DNA of 64,000 bases, taken from the NCBI RefSeq assembly GCF_000315915.1, contig NC_020189.1, positions 1,054,001-1,118,000 on the forward strand, read 5' to 3'. Shown here in pieces: positions 58,393 through 64,000 of the stretch. The notes beneath the pieces were generated by a model. The model did no database searches. It was not told where the DNA came from and worked only from the letters and a program-made list of their open reading frames with translations. Within the stretch, counting starts at the first letter, position 1. Each line of letters begins with the position of its first letter. The stretch is from Henningerozyma blattae CBS 6284. Lineage: Eukaryota; Ascomycota; Saccharomycetes; Saccharomycetales; Saccharomycetaceae. Made by a program: the position numbers and the translations under genes.

Positions 58393-61062
58393 ATGCCTTT
58401 TTCCTATGAAAATTATATGAATTTACTATTCCATTTGGATAGAACAAATGAGGAAATTCCCACAGATATTGCAAAGAGAATAGTTCAAAATTCAATTGCT
58501 CCTTTAATTTCCGTGACTGCTACTCCTGAATTAGATAAACATGTTCAAGATTCATATAATATAGATTCCCTTTATATGCTACTGAGATACTTCGGGGGGT
58601 GCATTTCAGATAGAGATCAATATCATGAACCTCATCATCAACACCCAAATGAACTGGATCATAAAAATGAATTACATGCTGCATTAATTAGTCCAGATAC
58701 CTCTATTACTGAAACACCCGATACTTCAATGGATATGCTAATAGATAACTCCATGAATACACTGACAAAGGAAGAAACAATAATATCAACAACAACAGGA
58801 ACACCAACACCTACAATACTTGCCAGTCCAACCACTGAAAACACCATTACTAAACCACATAATAAGACAACGACAATAAAAAAAAACACAAAAGAACATT
58901 ATACAACTACTCATAACTATACACATCATCATCGTCAAAAGACTAGAAAGAGATCAAATAGCTTATTCCAAAGAGATTCAACTCAATCACAATATATTAG
59001 ATTTACTAAGCCAATTCCTGATTTAGTTAATACGAGAGATCCAACTGATTCTCTATTCGATCACCAATCATTAGAGACACTTTTAAAAGGTTATCTTAAA
59101 ATTATCGAGACTAATACTACTCCAGACATGCCTCATAACGCTTTGAAAAAATCTCTATATCATAGATTTTTTTCTATGACTGTGACTTCAACAACAAATT
59201 TGTGTCCCTTTGAGTCTTTTGATCATCCAATTGTATCATTATTATCAATTGATTTAACTCTAAATCAAAACTATGATACAGCAAAGGAAATGCTAATCAA
59301 ATTTAAAAACATTCATTCAAAGACACCAAATTTCCCAGTATATTTAAACATTAATGATATCTTACCAGTATTTTTATTGTGCTATGATGCCTCATCCCCT
59401 GAACAATTAGATATTGCAAAGAAAATTTCAACAAAAATTAAAAAACAATTATTTTTTGAAAGTATTTTATTACCGTTATGGAATGATAAAATTTATAATA
59501 ATGACAAGTTCGTCAAATTACATGAGCCAATGATGTCTTCAGTAGATGAAACTTTGTATTTTCTTCAGCAATATCTCCAAAAGAATTCTTGCGTTACAGA
59601 TAACAAACTACCATTGTCATTGGTAAAGTATATATATGAAATGATAGCAAATTTATCAGTTAATTTAATTATACCATTTATGCAAAGAAAAATTAGATTT
59701 TGGGATGAAACGATATTACAACCTAGAAAATCTATATTTAGAAATAAACTATTTAAAAGTTTTATGAATAGAAATTCAAATGTTTCATCATCTACAGGGA
59801 CAAGCTCTTCAGAAATTTCAAATTCAATCAGTAAACATCATCATTCATTGCTAACGAAAGATAGTAATGGCCATGAATATTTTTCTGCCTTATCAACAGA
59901 ATTTCAATTGAGAAAATTAGCTGATTGGTCCATGATGGTTTCTGATTTCAAAACTGCTTATACGACCTACGAATCATTAAGCCGTGATTTAGAAAATACT
60001 TCAAAATATATGGCATCATGCTTAGAATGGTGGGCAGTTTCAATACTGATGGGCGCGCAAAATATTGTAACCGCCAAAATGTTAAAGAATGACGTAGATC
60101 CATTAATCGAAAGTGCTCTAGAAAGTTATGAAAAACCATTACCACCTGTTCCAAATTCTCGACTCCCATCTAATAATATAAACTCATTAAATTCACGTTC
60201 AAGTATATCATCTGCAACAAAAGCTGAAGTTTCACTTATTGAAAATAATCATACAATACGATCTTATGAAATTAGATGTATGCTTTTATTGTCAGAATTA
60301 TTTTTATCATTAAGCGATACTTGGACTTCAACACCATATGCTCTAAGATATTTAGAAACAATTTTATCAGATTATAAACTAGGTCCTTGTTCCCAGACAA
60401 TTTTATGGGAAAGATTAAGTTTCTGTTATGATTTAAGAGTCGACCCAAGAATAAAAAGAAAACCAACTATAACAAATATAAATAAAGGCACCAAGGCTAC
60501 AGGGAGTGAGGCTTCTCATTCTTCCATTAAAGAAGTGAATGAAAAATACAGAAATGACGGAAAACAAGAGAAATATTCTATTGATAGAAAAAATAGTCTA
60601 ATCATTGATGTCAATAGTAATGAAGAATACGATTGTGGATATGATATATTGTCCGATGGTTTCACAAGGAAAAGAAAAGCTGCATTTTTCAAATTAATTG
60701 CGGCAAAGAAATGGTCAGAACAGAAACAATGGAGACAATTGGACTGGTGCTTAAAAGATATCGAAAATGTTTACAAAGAAGTAGGATTTTCTGACCGTAA
60801 AGATTTAATTCTAATCAAGTTAAAAGATCAATTGAATAAATACTATATCAAAAATAATATCAAGTGTACTAAAGAGGATAGCAGATCAATTGATATGGAA
60901 CTGGATTCCAAAATTACACAAGATGTCCAAGCATCTCCTGCCACAGCAACTGTAAAGACATCAGTAGGGTCTACTGACACATCTAATACTAATCTTATAA
61001 ATGATTCACAAGCTAATTCCCTTCAGTCTTCCAAAATTGATCATGAAATTACCTTTCCATGA
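58393..61062 (+). CDS. TRS85: TRAPPIII-specific subunit Trs85 (Gsg1)
   Basis: An 889-residue tethering-complex subunit that directs TRAPPIII, the Ypt1 exchange factor, to autophagosome and Golgi membranes. The diagnostic start IDSLYMLLRYFGGCISDRDQ (about residues 55-74) and the block LYHRFFSMTVTSTTNLCPFESFDHP are conserved in yeast Trs85. The C-terminal half is helical, repeat-like and poor in motifs. It is longer than the S. cerevisiae protein (698) owing to a Thr/His/Asn-rich insert (about 75-200) and a Ser/Asn-rich insert after residue 455. Position beside TMN2 is conserved. Confidence 0.93.
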   Translation: MPFSYENYMNLLFHLDRTNEEIPTDIAKRIVQNSIAPLISVTATPELDKHVQDSYNIDSLYMLLRYFGGCISDRDQYHEPHHQHPNELDHKNELHAALISPDTSITETPDTSMDMLIDNSMNTLTKEETIISTTTGTPTPTILASPTTENTITKPHNKTTTIKKNTKEHYTTTHNYTHHHRQKTRKRSNSLFQRDSTQSQYIRFTKPIPDLVNTRDPTDSLFDHQSLETLLKGYLKIIETNTTPDMPHNALKKSLYHRFFSMTVTSTTNLCPFESFDHPIVSLLSIDLTLNQNYDTAKEMLIKFKNIHSKTPNFPVYLNINDILPVFLLCYDASSPEQLDIAKKISTKIKKQLFFESILLPLWNDKIYNNDKFVKLHEPMMSSVDETLYFLQQYLQKNSCVTDNKLPLSLVKYIYEMIANLSVNLIIPFMQRKIRFWDETILQPRKSIFRNKLFKSFMNRNSNVSSSTGTSSSEISNSISKHHHSLLTKDSNGHEYFSALSTEFQLRKLADWSMMVSDFKTAYTTYESLSRDLENTSKYMASCLEWWAVSILMGAQNIVTAKMLKNDVDPLIESALESYEKPLPPVPNSRLPSNNINSLNSRSSISSATKAEVSLIENNHTIRSYEIRCMLLLSELFLSLSDTWTSTPYALRYLETILSDYKLGPCSQTILWERLSFCYDLRVDPRIKRKPTITNINKGTKATGSEASHSSIKEVNEKYRNDGKQEKYSIDRKNSLIIDVNSNEEYDCGYDILSDGFTRKRKAAFFKLIAAKKWSEQKQWRQLDWCLKDIENVYKEVGFSDRKDLILIKLKDQLNKYYIKNNIKCTKEDSRSIDMELDSKITQDVQASPATATVKTSVGSTDTSNTNLINDSQANSLQSSKIDHEITFP

Positions 61063-61293
61063 GTTTATGCTATCTTATATTCAATAAAGTCCTTGCATAT
61101 ACATAATTATACATAGATATATACCTATTAATAGATAATATAATTAGCTTTTTTTTTTTTTTTTCTAGTAGAATATACTAGGTATCAAACTATAGGTAAT
61201 ATATTTATTAATAAAAAAAGTTCATGGGTGAATATGTAAATTTATATGATCCTATTAATAGATAGATAGGAAAATTAGAGAGTTCTTAATTAA

Positions 61294-64000
61294 TTATAGT
61301 ACAAATGGCATTAGTTTTTCTGGCGGAACAGCATCAAACATTTCATGCTCTGTAGTGCGAGGCTTTAAAGACTCATAGTCACCTCTACTGTCACGGAAAA
61401 TAAAGGATAATAAAATACCAAATATCCCCAGTAGTGCAACAGTAGCTAACGATAGTGCAAGCCCAATGAGAACGACAAATCCTCGCTGAATTTTATGTTT
61501 TTTGTTCTGCTGCTTTCCAATTATAGGGATAATGGAGCTGCTTGGTTGTGGACTTGTAGTGTTAGAAGGGGATGTTAAATTTGTAGTTGAAGTAGTATTG
61601 GTAGAATTTGTGGTGTTCGTAGAATTTCCAACATCTGATAAGTTGAAATTCCAATTCTTTAAAACAAAATCACTGATTATTTTGGAGGATATATCTTTAT
61701 TTGGAAAAATATTAATGCTATTACTGGTGTCCATATTATTTGTCAAATTTCCATAAAAATATGGGATCCAGGTATCAGAGGTGTAATACAACGCCTGTAC
61801 AGTACCTAAACCTTTAGAATAAAATTGACCCGTCGCAACCATAATATTCGTATCTCTTAATGCGCGCTTTTCTAAAATAGATGAACTATTCTTATTAGTG
61901 ATATCAAAAATAGAAATACTATCTAATTTCAAACTTTCAGTGCCATTTGGTAGTAGAATTTGGCTCCATGCTTCGTTATTGTATTGAAATAAAGTAGATG
62001 AGTTCCAAGCTGCAATTTGGTTACCAGTAAATTCAAATGAGGTAAGATTTGTATTCTGAAGAAGAATGCTTACGTTATAGGTATTAAGATTCAAAAGGGC
62101 AAGATCAATATTAGCAGATTTATTGGTCGATAATGTACCTGAAATTAAAATATTTGAATTATTTTTCAGTTCCAACTTACTAACAGTTCCTTCCAGAGTA
62201 TTATTCATAAAAGTTGACCAATTTTTGGTTTCATAGTTAAACAAGCACAATCCTGAACACTGATAGTCAGAGAACGTGAAATTACCTCCTACTAGAACAC
62301 TAGAATTTTTTGTGAAATAAAGTAACGAAGATATCTGAGAATTTTTGTTCAATGTTTCATTAGCTATAACTTTATTACTTGTTAAATTTAGAATACTAAA
62401 GCTTGGAAATACATCTTTGTCGCTTATTGTTCCCACACTTAATAATGATTCATTTGGAAAAAATGCCATGCTGGAAATTTTATTCTTCCAACTCCAGGAT
62501 ATCTGTTCTCCATTGCTGTGTATCAATCTGTTTAATCTCGTGTTTGGTTCCATATAAGCATATATCGTAGAACTATCATTTAAGAATACAGCGCTGTATG
62601 GATAAATATTATTTCCCAAATTTAATTCCTTAATTTGCTCATTAGCGTTAATACTGACAACTCCAGTCAGGTTTACATTTTCGTTTTCTGAAACAAGACC
62701 AGAAAAAATCAAATCATTCTGTGCATTTTTACCTGCTGACCATAATGACAATTCAAAAGTGGAAGTATTTTTAAAATCTTCCATATTTGATTGATTGTAG
62801 AAATATTTATTATTGAATGACAAAATTTCCCATGATGTCGTCAAAGAAATATTACTAAAACTTTGGATTTCATCAGTGAAATTTCCTAAAGTTCCAAACT
62901 TGTTATTGGTAAAAGTAATTGCTTTATAAGAACCAGATGAATCCATAATATCACCATATGCAATCAAACCATCTGAATATGGTACAATTCCAGTTACCGA
63001 GTTTAAGTCTTTGAATGTATTTTGTAACGAAATGTTTTGTCCATTTTTTTCAATTTGAAATTCTTGTAATTTATTTATAGATCCACCAACTAATAAAGTA
63101 TCTTTATCATATGCTGCTGCAATTAAAGAAACATTGGCAGGGTAGTTACTATATGCATATTGATTAATCGTTGAATTAGTATAATTCTCATTTAAATTAT
63201 TAACTGAATTATACTCAGGATATTGGAATAAGCCGTTTAAAGTTACGTTATAAATATCTATCTCATTAGAACTGGTTGTTGTAACAAAATCCAATGAATT
63301 GATAATTAAATTAATTCTGTCTGCAACTATGGTAAAGTTACCAGTATTAGAATAAACACCCGAATAAAAGCTCATTGTAATTTTTACTAAAGGATCCAAA
63401 TAACCGTTAAAAATTTGATCAAATTTATAATTTTCATTTGTTTGGTAAATTAGACTTGTTTGTAATATCGAGGAATCGGTTTGGTTCCACATTGTGACAT
63501 TTACAATACCCCTTGAATCACATGAATTATCAGCTGTGCAGCCAGGGGTGATCATATCGACAGTATAGTTACCTGCATATAAAAGGTTTGGATAAAAAGT
63601 GACGGTAGGTATAAGTTTGCTACTTGAAAGATATGTGCAGGCTAAATAATCTGAATTTGGTAAAGGGGTATACCAATCGTTATCGGATAATATTGAGTAA
63701 GAACTACCCATCACTCTCGGAAGTGCCGCTTTAATCAAATCTTCATTGTCATATGCAGTTTGATCGTTACAAGAAGGTTTGTTATAGGATTCATTTGCAA
63801 AAACTGCAATATCACTTTGAAATAAGCTTAAACCAGATAGGCCAACTCTTGAACCATAGGAAGATAATGCTTGAAACTCTAAAGTTGTTAAATCGAATTG
63901 ATTAACAAAAGCAAATTCTTGATAAGTTGTAGACCATTTAATATCTGTTGTATTATTATCTAGTAAAGTAATTACATGACTCTTTAGATTATCATTGCTA
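61294..64000 (-). CDS. RAX2: Bud-site polarity marker Rax2 (5' end outside the window)
   Basis: The C-terminal 901 codons of a type I membrane glycoprotein that marks cell poles and, with Rax1, directs bipolar budding. The frame is open to the edge of the window, so the N-terminus is missing. The extracellular part has dozens of Asn-x-Ser/Thr sequons, a segment LSGLSLFQSDIAVFANES conserved with Rax2, and beta-propeller-like repeats (ALYYTSDTWIPYFYG). A Ser/Thr/Asn-rich linker precedes a single membrane helix (VVLIGLALSLATVALLGIFG) and a short cytosolic tail ending DAVPPEKLMPFVL, the diagnostic Rax2 tail. In S. cerevisiae RAX2 neighbours EMP70. Confidence 0.92.
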   Translation of the reverse strand, partial: SNDNLKSHVITLLDNNTTDIKWSTTYQEFAFVNQFDLTTLEFQALSSYGSRVGLSGLSLFQSDIAVFANESYNKPSCNDQTAYDNEDLIKAALPRVMGSSYSILSDNDWYTPLPNSDYLACTYLSSSKLIPTVTFYPNLLYAGNYTVDMITPGCTADNSCDSRGIVNVTMWNQTDSSILQTSLIYQTNENYKFDQIFNGYLDPLVKITMSFYSGVYSNTGNFTIVADRINLIINSLDFVTTTSSNEIDIYNVTLNGLFQYPEYNSVNNLNENYTNSTINQYAYSNYPANVSLIAAAYDKDTLLVGGSINKLQEFQIEKNGQNISLQNTFKDLNSVTGIVPYSDGLIAYGDIMDSSGSYKAITFTNNKFGTLGNFTDEIQSFSNISLTTSWEILSFNNKYFYNQSNMEDFKNTSTFELSLWSAGKNAQNDLIFSGLVSENENVNLTGVVSINANEQIKELNLGNNIYPYSAVFLNDSSTIYAYMEPNTRLNRLIHSNGEQISWSWKNKISSMAFFPNESLLSVGTISDKDVFPSFSILNLTSNKVIANETLNKNSQISSLLYFTKNSSVLVGGNFTFSDYQCSGLCLFNYETKNWSTFMNNTLEGTVSKLELKNNSNILISGTLSTNKSANIDLALLNLNTYNVSILLQNTNLTSFEFTGNQIAAWNSSTLFQYNNEAWSQILLPNGTESLKLDSISIFDITNKNSSSILEKRALRDTNIMVATGQFYSKGLGTVQALYYTSDTWIPYFYGNLTNNMDTSNSINIFPNKDISSKIISDFVLKNWNFNLSDVGNSTNTTNSTNTTSTTNLTSPSNTTSPQPSSSIIPIIGKQQNKKHKIQRGFVVLIGLALSLATVALLGIFGILLSFIFRDSRGDYESLKPRTTEHEMFDAVPPEKLMPFVL

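Overview
The window is nuclear DNA of a budding yeast of the family Saccharomycetaceae. It is very AT-rich, its genes are intron-less as far as I can see, its regulatory proteins are rich in Asn and Ser, and about 15 proteins can be matched confidently to named Saccharomyces cerevisiae genes. Gene order combines blocks that in S. cerevisiae lie on chromosome V (DNF1, CCA1, RPH1, RAD3, BRR2, RAD24, ECM32, BMH1, SLO1), chromosome IV (BMH2, TVP15, ARX1, STE5, ARP10, TMN2, TRS85) and chromosome XII (EMP70, RAX2). These are pieces of one ancestral segment that was split by the whole-genome duplication, so the pattern fits a post-duplication yeast with its own history of gene loss (Tetrapisispora, Vanderwaltozyma or Kazachstania type). 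The genus is an inference.

Layout. 0.1-6.3 kb: P4-ATPase flippase (DNF1/2) and a small GPI-type wall protein. 6.9-8.0 kb: tRNA-Ala(UGC) with LTR remnants of two families around it. 9.0-10.7 kb: CCA1. 12.1-16.8 kb: two tandem C2H2/C2HC zinc-finger regulators at the position of RPH1/GIS1, without the demethylase domain. 17.9-33.3 kb: RAD3, BRR2, RAD24 and ECM32, a nucleic-acid-helicase and checkpoint block. 33.6-37.1 kb: tRNA-Gln(UUG) followed by a retrotransposon graveyard, with a solo LTR, LTR pieces and two gag copies facing each other tail to tail. 38.3-42.8 kb: 14-3-3 protein (BMH), TVP15, ARX1. 44.4-51.5 kb: STE5 scaffold, ARP10, an unrecognised protein, SLO1. 51.85-52.19 kb: a GC-richer hairpin-forming stretch that may be an RNA gene. 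52.4-54.5 kb: two tandem DUP240-like membrane proteins. 54.9-64 kb: EMP70/TMN2, TRS85 and the 3' part of RAX2, which runs off the window.

Functional themes are ordinary housekeeping: lipid asymmetry and Golgi/endosome traffic (DNF, TVP15, EMP70, TRS85, SLO1), DNA repair and checkpoint (RAD3, RAD24), splicing (BRR2), 60S export (ARX1), tRNA maturation (CCA1), mating signalling and polarity (STE5, RAX2) and dynactin (ARP10). The unusual material lies in the accessory parts: the zinc-finger pair at the RPH1 locus, the tRNA-associated LTRs with intact 5-bp target duplications, the inverted gag pair with the tRNA-primer site inside the reading frame, the DUP240-like pair and the possible structured RNA. 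Comparisons with S. cerevisiae proteins are from memory; no search was run.
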